Below are positions 9,169 through 17,885 of a stretch of 37,712 nt of DNA, piece after piece; within the stretch, counting starts at the first letter, position 1; the number at the start of each line of letters is the position of its first letter. Origin of the DNA: CAZAOY01 sp964486925 (lineage in GTDB: Bacteria > Bacillota > Clostridia > Oscillospirales > Ruminococcaceae); the NCBI GenBank assembly GCA_964486925.1, contig CAZAOY010000024.1, positions 1 through 37,712 on the forward strand, given 5' to 3'. The notes beneath the pieces are model-generated. The model was not told the DNA's origin. It ran no database searches and worked only from the letters and a program-made list of their open reading frames with translations. Made by a program: the position numbers and the translations under genes.

Positions 9169-12100
9169 ATGGATAACATGGTACATCTTCATCTGCATAC
9201 TGAATACAGCCTGTTAGACGGTGCTTGCCGTATTAAGGAGCTTGTAAAGCGGGTTTTAGAGCACGGTCAGAAGGCTGTTGCGATTACCGATCACGGTAGT
9301 ATGTATGGTGTGATAGATTTCTATAAAGAATGTAAGAAAAATGGTGTAAAACCAATTATAGGCTGTGAGGTGTATGTGGCTTCACGAAGTCGATTTGATA
9401 AGGTGCATAAGCTAGATACTAGCTATCACCTTGTTTTGTTATGTAAAAATCAGGTTGGGTATCAAAATCTGATTAAGCTTGTGTCTTTAGGCTATATCGA
9501 AGGGTTTTACAGTAAACCTAGGGTAGATTTAGAACTGATTCGTGAATATAGCGAGGGATTAATTGCGCTTTCCGCCTGCCTAGCGGGGGAGATACCTCGT
9601 CTGCTTGCGGCGGGGGATTACGACAAAGCAAAGTCGGTAGCGTTAGAGTATGAGTCGATATTTGGCAAGGGCAACTACTATATCGAGATTCAAAACCACG
9701 GTATGGAGGAGCAGATAAAGCTACTACCACTCTTTAGCAGGCTAAGTCGTGAAACAGGGATTCCACTTGTAGCGACCAACGACTGCCACTATATAAATAA
9801 AGAAGATAGCGAAATGCAAAACATCCTAATCTGTATCCAGACAAACACTATAGTTGGTTCTGAGGATGCTATGGAGTTTCCTACAAAGGAGTTTTACCTT
9901 AAAAGCTACGACGAGATGAGGGAACTATTCAAAAACTACCCCGACGCGGTAGCAAATACAAATGTTATTGCGGATATGTGTGAGTTAGAGTTTGAATTTG
10001 GCAACACTAAGCTACCCTACTTTGAGCTACCCGAGGGTGTGGATAATGAGCAGTACTTTACCGAACTATGCTACAAGGGGTTGTATCAGCGTTATAGTGA
10101 AAACCCCGAGCAGTCGATTATCGATAGGCTGGAGTTTGAGCTTTCGGTAATCAAAAAGATGGGTTACACCGACTACTTTTTGATTGTATATGACTTTATC
10201 CGTTATGCAAAGAGTGTTAATATACCGGTAGGGCCCGGACGTGGTTCGGGTGCGGGGAGTATCGCCGCCTATTGCAGTGGTATTACAGGGATCGATCCTC
10301 TAAAGTATAACCTGCTGTTTGAGCGGTTTTTAAACCCGGAACGTATTAGCATGCCCGACTTTGATATCGACTTTTGCGTGGAACGAAGGGGCGAGGTAAT
10401 AGACTATGTTATCAAAAAGTATGGTGCTGATCATGTAGCACAGATTATCACCTTTGGTACAATGGCGGCTAAGGCGGCGGTTCGCGATGTAGGGCGAGCG
10501 ATGGGGTTGTCCTATCAGTTTGTGGATGCGGTGGCTAAGGCGATACCATTCGGACTGCATATGACAATAGAAAAGGGACTTAACGAATCAAAGGAGCTTA
10601 GAGAGTTATATAACGGTGATCCAAGGGTAAAGGAACTTGTGGATATGGCTAAGCGGGTGGAAGGGATGCCACGTCATGCCTCCACCCATGCGGCGGGGGT
10701 TGTGATTACCAGAGAGGAGGCAAGCCACTATGTACCGCTTGCTAAAAATGATGAGGCAATCGTAACCCAGTTTACTATGACTACCCTAGAGGAACTAGGG
10801 TTACTGAAGATGGACTTTCTAGGGCTTAGAAACCTTACGGTAATTAACGAGTGTGAGAAACAGATACGTAAGCAGATACCCGACTTTAGCATAGATAACA
10901 TAAGTCAAGACGACAAAGCGGTGTTTTCAATGCTTGCAAGCGGGAATACCCAAGGGGTATTCCAGTTTGAATCGGCGGGAATGCGACAGGTTTTAGTCAA
11001 TCTATCTCCTGAAAGTCTGGAGGATCTTATAGCAGTTATCTCGCTCTACCGCCCAGGGCCTATGGATTCCATCCCGCAGTATATTAAGAACAGGCATGAC
11101 AACTCTTTAGTAACCTACAAGCATCCACTGCTTAAAAATATTCTGGATGTAACCTACGGGTGCATTGTATACCAAGAGCAGGTAATGCAGATATTTAGAG
11201 AGCTTGCCTTCTATTCCTACGGCAGGGCGGATTTGGTACGGCGTGCTATGTCCAAAAAGAAGGCGGATGTAATGGAGAAGGAGCGAGCCGACTTTATTGC
11301 GGGTTGTGCTAGAAACGGTGTTAGCAAGCAGATTGCAAACGATATCTTTAATGAGATGTCAAGCTTTGCGTCCTATGCGTTTAACAAGTCGCATGCGGCG
11401 GCATACGCTTTAATCTCCTACCAGACTGCATACCTAAAGGCACATTTTCCTAAGCAATACATGGCGGCACTACTTACAAGCGTAATTGACAACACAAACA
11501 AGGTTATAGAGTATATTAACGACTGCACAGCATACGGCATTAAGGTGCTTCCTCCGGACGTTAACAAGAGTAGCATGGAGTTTAAGGTGGTAGGTGAGGA
11601 TATTACCTTTGGTTTACTTGCGGTGAAGAATGTTGGTGCTAATACCATAACCGAGATTATAAATGAGCGGGAGAGAAACGGCGATTATACCTCGCTTGAG
11701 GATTTTATAAAGCGGACAATGGGTAAGGATATTACCAAAAAATGTATTGAAAACTTTATTAAATGCGGATGTTTTGATAGCTTTCCAAACAACCGTAAAG
11801 AGATGGCTCAGGTTTATGAGGGTATTATCGAAAGGGAGAGCAAGAATCTGCGACAGAATATCGATGGCCAGCTCGACCTTTTTTCGGGGACAACCCTCGA
11901 AAAACCACAGTTTGTAATTCCAAAGATAGAGGAATACAGCGTAAAGGATAGACTTCAGATGGAGAAGGAGGTACTTGGTATCTACCTATCCGGTCACCCA
12001 TTAGATCAGATACCGCAGATTAACGCTAACATTAAGCTTACTAATATAATAGATGTTTTAAAGTGTACCGAAGAGTCAAGTGGTCTATCTGATAAAAGTG

Positions 12101-12597
12101 TGGTAAACATTCTAGGTGTAGTGCTTAGCAAAAAGCTACTGACCACTAAAGCGGGAGCCCAGATGGCTTTTCTAACGGTGGAGGATAAGACCCAGAGCAT
12201 TGAGGTTGTAGTCTTTCCGAACATGTACGAACGTTATGGTTCACTTATTCAGGTAGACAGTATACTTTTATTTAACGGTAAGATATCGGTAAAAGAGGAT
12301 GAGGATTGCAAGATTTTATGCGAAGGGGTTACCTCGCCCTTTGATGTAGTAATGAGGGATGAGCAACAAACCTTGTATATTAAGCTAACAGACTCTAATG
12401 ATAGCAGGATAAAACCATTATACTCGGTTTTTTATCAAAATAAGGGTGTTGATAAGGTAATATTTTACTTTGAACGTACTAAAAAATACGTTGCAGTTAA
12501 CAATGTAGCGGTTAACATTAATAACGGTTTAGTAAATCAGCTAAAAGATATAGTAAATGAGCAGTCAGTTGTAGTTAAGTCAACAAAAAAGCAGTAA
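9169..12597 (+). CDS. dnaE: DNA polymerase III alpha subunit (DnaE)
   Basis: This is a C-family replicative DNA polymerase catalytic subunit. The 1142-residue protein starts with a PHP domain (HLHLHTEYSLLDG, His6/8/10). The polymerase core has the catalytic aspartates Asp399 and Asp401 in PDFDIDF and a third at Asp549 (KMDFLGL). A helix-hairpin-helix region and a C-terminal OB-fold (about 970-1060) follow. There is no internal DnaQ-like exonuclease insertion, so it is DnaE rather than PolC. In Clostridia PolC is usually the main leading-strand enzyme and DnaE extends primers; which DnaE class this belongs to was not resolved. A GAGGG ribosome binding site precedes the ATG, and pfkA follows, as in a common Firmicutes dnaE-pfkA order. 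Confidence 0.95.
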   Translation: MDNMVHLHLHTEYSLLDGACRIKELVKRVLEHGQKAVAITDHGSMYGVIDFYKECKKNGVKPIIGCEVYVASRSRFDKVHKLDTSYHLVLLCKNQVGYQNLIKLVSLGYIEGFYSKPRVDLELIREYSEGLIALSACLAGEIPRLLAAGDYDKAKSVALEYESIFGKGNYYIEIQNHGMEEQIKLLPLFSRLSRETGIPLVATNDCHYINKEDSEMQNILICIQTNTIVGSEDAMEFPTKEFYLKSYDEMRELFKNYPDAVANTNVIADMCELEFEFGNTKLPYFELPEGVDNEQYFTELCYKGLYQRYSENPEQSIIDRLEFELSVIKKMGYTDYFLIVYDFIRYAKSVNIPVGPGRGSGAGSIAAYCSGITGIDPLKYNLLFERFLNPERISMPDFDIDFCVERRGEVIDYVIKKYGADHVAQIITFGTMAAKAAVRDVGRAMGLSYQFVDAVAKAIPFGLHMTIEKGLNESKELRELYNGDPRVKELVDMAKRVEGMPRHASTHAAGVVITREEASHYVPLAKNDEAIVTQFTMTTLEELGLLKMDFLGLRNLTVINECEKQIRKQIPDFSIDNISQDDKAVFSMLASGNTQGVFQFESAGMRQVLVNLSPESLEDLIAVISLYRPGPMDSIPQYIKNRHDNSLVTYKHPLLKNILDVTYGCIVYQEQVMQIFRELAFYSYGRADLVRRAMSKKKADVMEKERADFIAGCARNGVSKQIANDIFNEMSSFASYAFNKSHAAAYALISYQTAYLKAHFPKQYMAALLTSVIDNTNKVIEYINDCTAYGIKVLPPDVNKSSMEFKVVGEDITFGLLAVKNVGANTITEIINERERNGDYTSLEDFIKRTMGKDITKKCIENFIKCGCFDSFPNNRKEMAQVYEGIIERESKNLRQNIDGQLDLFSGTTLEKPQFVIPKIEEYSVKDRLQMEKEVLGIYLSGHPLDQIPQINANIKLTNIIDVLKCTEESSGLSDKSVVNILGVVLSKKLLTTKAGAQMAFLTVEDKTQSIEVVVFPNMYERYGSLIQVDSILLFNGKISVKEDEDCKILCEGVTSPFDVVMRDEQQTLYIKLTDSNDSRIKPLYSVFYQNKGVDKVIFYFERTKKYVAVNNVAVNINNGLVNQLKDIVNEQSVVVKSTKKQ

Positions 12598-12602
12598 AAT
12601 AG

Positions 12603-12630
12603 TTGACTTATTTGTGTATTTGAGTAAAAT
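12603..12630 (+). promoter_or_regulatory. pfkA promoter
   Basis: TTGACT (12603-12608) and TAAAAT (12625-12630) are 16 bases apart, about 50 bases before the pfkA start, immediately after the dnaE stop. This is a good sigma-A-like match and suggests pfkA has its own promoter. Confidence 0.65.
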
Positions 12631-12680
12631 ATATATATGAGTGTATATTTTTTAACAATACATATTGAAGGGGGATTATT

Positions 12681-13658
12681 ATGGGGGAGAATGCAGTGAA
12701 ACAAACGATTGGGGTACTAACTAGCGGCGGGGATGCGCCTGGGATGAACGCGGCGATTAGAGGTGTGGTACGAAAGGCGATTAAGGATGGATATAGAGTT
12801 TTAGGTATCAAAAAGGGGTATGAAGGTCTGCTTCGTGGCGACATGGAGGAGTTAACACTTAGCTCGGTTAGTGATACCATCCACCGTGGCGGTACAATCC
12901 TTGGTACTGCTAGAAGTGCGGAGTTTAGATACGACGAAGGTGTTGAAAAGGGTAAACAGCAGTGCATAAAGCATAACATGATTGGTCTTGTGGTAATCGG
13001 CGGGGACGGTTCGTTTAGAGGTGCTAGTGATCTTTCTGCAAAGGGGATTAACTGTATCGGTATCCCTGGGACTATCGATAACGACATCGCTTGTACAGAC
13101 TACACTATCGGGTACGACACCGCTATGAATACAGTAATTGAGATGGTGGATAAGCTTCGTGACACAAGTCAGTCACACGACAGATGTAGTGTAGTTGAAG
13201 TTATGGGACGTCGTGCTGGGCATATTGCGCTTAGCACCGGTATTGCTTGTGGTGCGTCGGCAATAATTGTAGCGGAAAAACCATATGATCTTGATGCAAT
13301 TGCCCAGAAGATGCTATCCTCTAAAACACTAGGTAAAGAGCACTTTATCGTTATGGTGTCTGAAGGGGTAGGGGATGTTCACTCAATTGCAAAGTATCTT
13401 GAAGAAAAGACCGGAGTTACCTCAAGAGCGACAGTGCTAGGACATGTACAACGCGGAGGAAATCCAACCCTTAGAGATAGATTAATCGGTAGCCAGATGG
13501 GTTACCATGCGGTAGAGCTTCTACGCAAGGGTATTGGGGATCGTATCGTGGCATACAAGAATGGTAAGATAGCAGACGTAGGGATTAAAGAAGGTCTTGC
13601 CATGAACAAAAGTATTAATGAAGAATTATTATATGTAGCAAATGAAATATCATTTTAA
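12681..13658 (+). CDS. pfkA: ATP-dependent 6-phosphofructokinase
   Basis: PfkA phosphorylates fructose 6-phosphate to fructose 1,6-bisphosphate, the committed step of glycolysis. The 325-residue protein has the N-terminal ATP-binding GGDAPGMN at 16-23, GGDGS at 107-111 with Asp109 (Mg-ATP), and the catalytic TIDND with Asp133, equivalent to Asp127 of E. coli PfkA. The glycine after GGDG (rather than a bulky residue as in PPi-dependent enzymes) supports ATP as donor. MGRRAGH and an allosteric-site pattern are also present. A GAAGGGGG ribosome binding site precedes the ATG by 6 bases. It has its own promoter and is followed by a gap of over 300 bases, so it may be monocistronic or the end of the dnaE unit. 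Confidence 0.95.
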   Translation: MGENAVKQTIGVLTSGGDAPGMNAAIRGVVRKAIKDGYRVLGIKKGYEGLLRGDMEELTLSSVSDTIHRGGTILGTARSAEFRYDEGVEKGKQQCIKHNMIGLVVIGGDGSFRGASDLSAKGINCIGIPGTIDNDIACTDYTIGYDTAMNTVIEMVDKLRDTSQSHDRCSVVEVMGRRAGHIALSTGIACGASAIIVAEKPYDLDAIAQKMLSSKTLGKEHFIVMVSEGVGDVHSIAKYLEEKTGVTSRATVLGHVQRGGNPTLRDRLIGSQMGYHAVELLRKGIGDRIVAYKNGKIADVGIKEGLAMNKSINEELLYVANEISF

Positions 13659-13727
13659 GGGAATACTATAGTTTGTACTTAAAATGGTATAAAACAGAAA
13701 AAATCAGTTGGAATTTTGCTGGTAGTA

Positions 13728-13756
13728 TTGACTTTTTTGCCAATTTAGTATACAAT
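13728..13756 (+). promoter_or_regulatory. strong sigma-A promoter for the yfmF/yfmH unit
   Basis: TTGACT (13728-13733) and TACAAT (13751-13756) are separated by exactly 17 bases. The predicted transcription start near 13763 leaves a leader of about 230 nt before the preferred yfmF start. The 70 bases between the pfkA stop and this promoter hold nothing else I can identify. Confidence 0.75.
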
Positions 13757-13825
13757 AGTATTATGTTTTGTAGGCTTATTTGGTAACTTAAGTGGTACTA
13801 TCAGTTTTTATTTTGGAGAGAAATT

Positions 13826-13927
13826 TATTACTTTAACACTTAGCGGTAGCAACTGTGAGTTGCGTTTCTGTCGCTACTTGACGTAAATTCGGATATAGAC
13901 TCAGAAACATTTAGTGCCGAAGTAATA
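13826..13927 (+). promoter_or_regulatory. structured 5' leader of yfmF, possible cis-regulatory RNA
   Basis: An 8-bp closing helix is formed by TATTACTT (13826-13833) and AAGTAATA (13920-13927). Inside it CACT (13837-13840) can pair with AGTG (13913-13916), GTAGC (13846-13850) with GCTAC (13873-13877), and AACT with AGTT around a GTG loop. GTTTCTG (13864-13870), inside the GTAGC/GCTAC arm, is a perfect 7-base complement of CAGAAAC (13902-13908) outside it. That would form a pseudoknot or an alternative fold. The architecture resembles an aptamer, but I cannot assign it to a known riboswitch class. Confidence 0.45.
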
Positions 13928-13942
13928 GAATAACATTAAGAT

Positions 13943-13991
13943 GAAAGGAAGCCCCAAGCGAGAATTTTTCGCATGGAGCATGGGCATAGTT
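13943..13991 (+). promoter_or_regulatory. yfmF ribosome-binding-site hairpin module (copy A)
   Basis: The 10-mer GAAAGGAAGC (13943-13952) is followed by a possible GCGA/TCGC hairpin and then by CATG-GAG-CATG (13972-13982), a 4-bp stem whose loop is part of the GGAG Shine-Dalgarno sequence at 13975-13978. The spacing from GGAG to the ATG at 13992 is 13 bases. A second copy with the same 10-mer, the same GGAG hairpin and the same 13-base spacing lies before the LRR protein at 35703-35769. Confidence 0.5.
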
Positions 13992-15263
13992 ATGATAGAG
14001 AACAAGAAAACCGTTAATATCTGTGATAATGTCACCTTTAACGCTGTCATAGACAAGCGATTTAAAAGAAACAGGATAACCGTAAACTTTATTAATCCCC
14101 TAAACGAGGATGAGGTTGCGGCTAACGCATTGGTGATTAACGTACTAAAGAATGGACATGCAAACTGCCCAGAGTATACAAACCTTGCAAAGATCTGTCA
14201 GGAGCTTTACGGCGCTTCGCTCTACTCGGGTGTAGAAAAGCGCGGGGATGTGCAGGTATGTCATGTAACGATAAGTGGGATTGACAACCGTTATGCGCTC
14301 GATGGTGAGGATATTATTACGCAGATATCACTTCTTTTAAAGGACATTCTATTCCTGCCGTTAATTGAGAACAACAGCTTTAGACAACAGTATATCGATA
14401 TTGAGCGTACCCAGATGGTTGATCTAATCGAATCGGAGATAAATGATAAACGCACCTATGTTATAAACTCTACTATCAAGGAGATGGCAAGGGGAAGTTT
14501 ATTTGGTGTTCCAAAACTTGGAACTATTGAGCAGGTAAAAGCACTAACTAATGATGATTTGATGAAGGCATACAACAGACTTATAAATAACAGTAAGATT
14601 GATATAATGTTTACAGGATGTGGGGATTATAACAAGGCGTTAGAGGTATTTAAAGGTGTGTTTATTAACGGTAGTAACCGAGTAACTTTAGATAAAAACA
14701 AGCCTTTACCTGTTACAAGTAAGGTTAACGAGGTTGTTAAGAGGATGAACGTTGCACAGGGCAAGCTTGTGCTAGGGTTTACTACAGGAGTTGACAACAA
14801 CAGCGATACAGTAAGAGCGCTAAAGCTAATGGTAGCAATCTTTGGGGCAACACCGTTTTCAAAGCTATTTTTAAATGTGCGAGAAAAGCTACAGCTTTGT
14901 TACTACTGTGCCGCTAGATACGATAAGGTAAAGGGTATTTTACTGGTAGATTCTGGGGTAGAGTTTCCTAATATCGATAAAGCAAAGGACGAGATACTGG
15001 TTCAGCTTGATCTGATGAAGAAGGGTGAGTTTACCGATGAGGAGATGAACAATGCGCTACTAAGCGTTAAAAACTCCCTTAACTGTGTATACGATTCCGC
15101 CTCTAGTGTTGAAAGCTTTTATATGTCACAGATGTTTGATGACGAGGTGCTAACCCCTATTCAGGAGATTCAAAAGATTGAGAAGGTAACACGTGAGGAT
15201 ATTATTAATGCGGCAAACAAAGTAACACTCGATACCGTGTACCTGCTTACAAAGAATGATTAG
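13992..15263 (+). CDS. yfmF: YfmF-type M16 peptidase-like protein (non-catalytic partner)
   Basis: This is an M16 (insulinase/pitrilysin fold) family protein of about 423 residues. It lacks the HxxEH zinc motif, as expected for the YfmF/YmfF member of the YfmF-YfmH pair. In such pairs the inactive subunit supports the active one, as in other heterodimeric M16 proteases; in Bacillus the locus is associated with EF-P modification. The open frame could begin at 13941. I prefer the ATG at 13992 because a GGAG site lies upstream with the same layout as in the LRR-gene leader, no ribosome binding site precedes 13941, and the homologous region begins at about MIENKKTVNI. The tail includes the usual second M16 half with LNVREKLQLCYYC. 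yfmH follows after 30 bases. The long structured leader suggests post-transcriptional control. Confidence 0.85.
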   Translation: MIENKKTVNICDNVTFNAVIDKRFKRNRITVNFINPLNEDEVAANALVINVLKNGHANCPEYTNLAKICQELYGASLYSGVEKRGDVQVCHVTISGIDNRYALDGEDIITQISLLLKDILFLPLIENNSFRQQYIDIERTQMVDLIESEINDKRTYVINSTIKEMARGSLFGVPKLGTIEQVKALTNDDLMKAYNRLINNSKIDIMFTGCGDYNKALEVFKGVFINGSNRVTLDKNKPLPVTSKVNEVVKRMNVAQGKLVLGFTTGVDNNSDTVRALKLMVAIFGATPFSKLFLNVREKLQLCYYCAARYDKVKGILLVDSGVEFPNIDKAKDEILVQLDLMKKGEFTDEEMNNALLSVKNSLNCVYDSASSVESFYMSQMFDDEVLTPIQEIQKIEKVTREDIINAANKVTLDTVYLLTKND

Positions 15264-15293
15264 TATGGGTAAAGAAATGGAGAATAATACCTT

Positions 15294-16574
15294 ATGATTA
15301 AGAATGTAATTAAAAACGAAAGAATCGGTGAAGAGTATTATAGCTATGAGCACGAGTCTGGGCTTCAGATACTGCTTTACCCAATGGCAGGATATAGCAT
15401 GGCGTATGCCATGTTCTCCACAAAGTATGGATCGGTTGATACGACCTTTAAGTCTAGCTTAGATGACGATTTTGTAACAGTACCCGCAGGTATCGCCCAC
15501 TTTTTGGAGCACAAGCTTTTTGAGAGCGAGGACGGGGATGCGTTCTCTCTATTTGCAAAGACAGGGGCAAGCGCTAATGCATACACAAGCTTTGAAAAAA
15601 CCTGTTATCTCTTTAGCACTACCGATAACTTTGAGGAGTCGCTTAAAGCTTTAATGGGCTTTGTGCAGGCGCCATACTTTACAAAGGAGACGGTGGATAA
15701 AGAGCAGGGTATCATCGGGCAGGAGATAAAGATGTATGAGGATAACCCAGGTTGGAGGGTTTTCTTTAACATGCTAACAGGGATGTATGTAAACCACCCT
15801 GTAGGACTTGACATTGCAGGAACTGTAGAATCTATTGCGCAGATAGATAAGGATCTGCTCTACCGATGTTACAATACCTTCTATAATCTTAACAACATGG
15901 TTGTGACCATAGCAGGAAATTTTGAGATAGATTCCGCTATTAGTATTATCGAGAAATCTCTTAAGGTTAAGGAGAAGGTTTCGATTGAGCGCCAGACGGT
16001 GGATGAGCCAGAGAATGTTGCAAAAAACAAGGTGGAGCAAAAGCTAGAGGTTTCAATACCGCTCTTTCACTTTGGGTATAAACAGCCTCCGATTGATGAG
16101 AATGATACTGCTAGACATATCGTTATGTACGATATAATCTCGGGAGTTTTATCCTCCGCCAGTAGTGAGCTTTATAAGGAGCTTTATGATGAGGGGTTAG
16201 TGGATGCAGGGTTTGGAAGTGAGCTGTTTTCTGGGCGTGGATTTACGGCGGTAATCTTTGCGGGAGAATCAAAAGATCCGTATATGGTAGCCTCAAAGAT
16301 AATAGCCGCAACCAACAAGCTAAAGCAAACCGGTATTGATCAGCAATCCTTTGAACGGGTTAAGAAGGATCTATACGGTAAATGTGTAAGCGACTTTAAC
16401 AACGTTGAAAACGTTGCAAACTCTTTAGCAACCGCATATTTTAGCGGGTGTACTGTATTTGATATCCTTGAATGCTGTGCGAAGATAACGCTAGATGAAG
16501 TAAATAAGCTTTTAGGAGAATCCTTTAATGAGGAGCATACCACCCTATCTGTGATACTTCCTACCGATAAATAG
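15294..16574 (+). CDS. yfmH: YfmH-type M16 zinc metalloprotease
   Basis: This 426-residue protein is the active M16 family subunit. The inverted zinc motif HFLEH is at 69-73 (His69, Glu72, His73), with downstream acidic residues as candidates for the third zinc ligand. The C-terminal half carries the substrate-contact region FSGRGFTAVIFAG. The length matches YfmH/YmfH. It is expected to work as a heterodimer with the preceding YfmF, likely in the cytoplasm since no signal peptide is visible. It shares the yfmF promoter, with a GGAG ribosome binding site in the short gap. NCBI-style naming links this pair to EF-P 5-aminopentanol modification, but no efp or reductase gene lies nearby here, so that link stays inferred. 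Confidence 0.88.
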   Translation: MIKNVIKNERIGEEYYSYEHESGLQILLYPMAGYSMAYAMFSTKYGSVDTTFKSSLDDDFVTVPAGIAHFLEHKLFESEDGDAFSLFAKTGASANAYTSFEKTCYLFSTTDNFEESLKALMGFVQAPYFTKETVDKEQGIIGQEIKMYEDNPGWRVFFNMLTGMYVNHPVGLDIAGTVESIAQIDKDLLYRCYNTFYNLNNMVVTIAGNFEIDSAISIIEKSLKVKEKVSIERQTVDEPENVAKNKVEQKLEVSIPLFHFGYKQPPIDENDTARHIVMYDIISGVLSSASSELYKELYDEGLVDAGFGSELFSGRGFTAVIFAGESKDPYMVASKIIAATNKLKQTGIDQQSFERVKKDLYGKCVSDFNNVENVANSLATAYFSGCTVFDILECCAKITLDEVNKLLGESFNEEHTTLSVILPTDK

Positions 16575-16600
16575 TGTTTTTAAAAGATAAAGACTATAGG

Positions 16601-16649
16601 CTGCAAAGATCCCTTGTCACATAAAGCTGTGACGAGGGGTTTATGCAGA
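16601..16649 (+). terminator. long hairpin after yfmH, likely terminator
   Basis: TCCCTTGTCAC (16610-16620) pairs with GTGACGAGGGG (16629-16639) over 11 bp with an 8-base loop. An outer stem, CTGCA (16601-16605) with TGCAG, extends it. Only a TTT tract interrupts the two right-hand arms, so termination strength is uncertain; a role in the lgt leader is the alternative. Confidence 0.55.
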
Positions 16650-16679
16650 GATATTATGTAAGAGGGAGTGTACATAGAG

Positions 16680-17840
16680 ATGGAAAATGTAGTTTTATTC
16701 CCAAAGTTAGGGCTTGAGTTTGTCTTTAAAAACAGCTTTAATATTGGGTCGTTTAGGATAACGTTATATGGTATATTAATAGCGGCGGGGCTGCTACTGG
16801 CGTTATTTTATGGCTATAAAAACTTTAAGCGTTTTGGAGTTGACGAGAACAAGGCGATAGATGCGATTATCGGTGGGATAATCGGCGGGATATTAGGCGC
16901 TAGGATTTACTATGTTGCCTTTACCTGGGATGAGTTTGGGCTGGATTTTAGCTCTCTTTCGGCGTTTTGGGATAGCTTTAGTAGGATCTTTAAGACGTGG
17001 GAAGGCGGAATGGCAATATACGGAAGCATTATAGGTGCGTTTCTTGTAGGTATAATCGTAGCAAAGCTTCGTAAGCTACGGGTGCTACCGCTAATGGATG
17101 TTGGAGCGTTGGGATTTTTAATTGGCCAAGCTGTTGGACGGTGGGGCAACTTCTTTAATGTGGAAGCGTTTGGAAGTAACACTAATCTGCCGTGGGGGAT
17201 GACAGGACCTTCAATTGTCGGGTATCTTCAATCTAATATAAGTACCTTTGCTAAATATGGTATTACCGTTGATCCAAGCTTGCCGGTTCACCCAACATTT
17301 TTATATGAGTCTTTATGGTGTGCTATCGGGTTTATTGTACTGCATTTCTGGTCTAAGAAGCGTAGCTTTGATGGCGAGATATTTCTGCTATACCTTGTAT
17401 GGTATGGTGCAGGAAGAACTGTAATCGAAGGATTTAGGACAGACAGCCTGATGATAGGATATCTAAGAGTTTCGCAGATACTATCAATACTACTGGTGTT
17501 AACTGCTTTAGTAATAATTATCGTAGTGCGTTCTAAGATAAAGTCTAACAATGATCCTGAATATCTAAAGCTCTATGTAAATACCAAAGAATGGGCGGAT
17601 CTACAGGATGAAGTGTGCCTTGAGGAGGACAAAAGCGGTTCGGTGGTTCTGCCGTATAGCGCAGACGAGGATACGCAAAACGAGATACACCTAACCAATA
17701 GTAGAACGGACGATAATGTTAAGGTAATAGAAGATAACGATAAAGCAGATAATATAACATCAGAGCAGGTAGATACTAGCCAAACCGAGGATAGCGAGGT
17801 TAGTAGTGACCAAACAGAGGATAAGCAGGACAAATCATAG
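16680..17840 (+). CDS. lgt: prolipoprotein diacylglyceryl transferase with acidic tail
   Basis: Lgt transfers diacylglycerol from phosphatidylglycerol to the lipobox cysteine of prolipoproteins in the membrane. The family signature GRWGNFFN lies at 153-160, with Arg154 matching the essential arginine, and HPTFLYES follows in the expected place. About seven hydrophobic segments cover residues 20-275. The ATG at 16680 is chosen over an in-frame GTG at 16668 because GGGAG, the likely ribosome binding site, overlaps that GTG. At 386 residues it is about 100 longer than E. coli Lgt. The excess is a charged, Asp/Glu/Thr/Ser-rich C-terminal tail, predicted disordered and probably cytoplasmic. The nearby GH26 protein is a plausible lipoprotein substrate. 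Confidence 0.93.
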   Translation: MENVVLFPKLGLEFVFKNSFNIGSFRITLYGILIAAGLLLALFYGYKNFKRFGVDENKAIDAIIGGIIGGILGARIYYVAFTWDEFGLDFSSLSAFWDSFSRIFKTWEGGMAIYGSIIGAFLVGIIVAKLRKLRVLPLMDVGALGFLIGQAVGRWGNFFNVEAFGSNTNLPWGMTGPSIVGYLQSNISTFAKYGITVDPSLPVHPTFLYESLWCAIGFIVLHFWSKKRSFDGEIFLLYLVWYGAGRTVIEGFRTDSLMIGYLRVSQILSILLVLTALVIIIVVRSKIKSNNDPEYLKLYVNTKEWADLQDEVCLEEDKSGSVVLPYSADEDTQNEIHLTNSRTDDNVKVIEDNDKADNITSEQVDTSQTEDSEVSSDQTEDKQDKS

Positions 17841-17885
17841 GATTTATATACACATAAAACGACGAAATTCAAAATGGAGGGCGAC

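Noticed and set aside
13941..13991. Upstream ATG of yfmF (17 extra codons)
   Set aside because: No ribosome binding site precedes it, and the extension coincides with the GGAG hairpin module seen also before the LRR gene, where it is clearly untranslated leader.
13992..16574. yfmF/yfmH as a single M16 gene split by frameshift
   Set aside because: Each has its own ribosome binding site and full M16 length; a paired inactive and active M16 protein is a known arrangement.
17841..17885. ZTP or folate riboswitch before folD
   Set aside because: The gap of 45 bases is too short and shows no conserved core.
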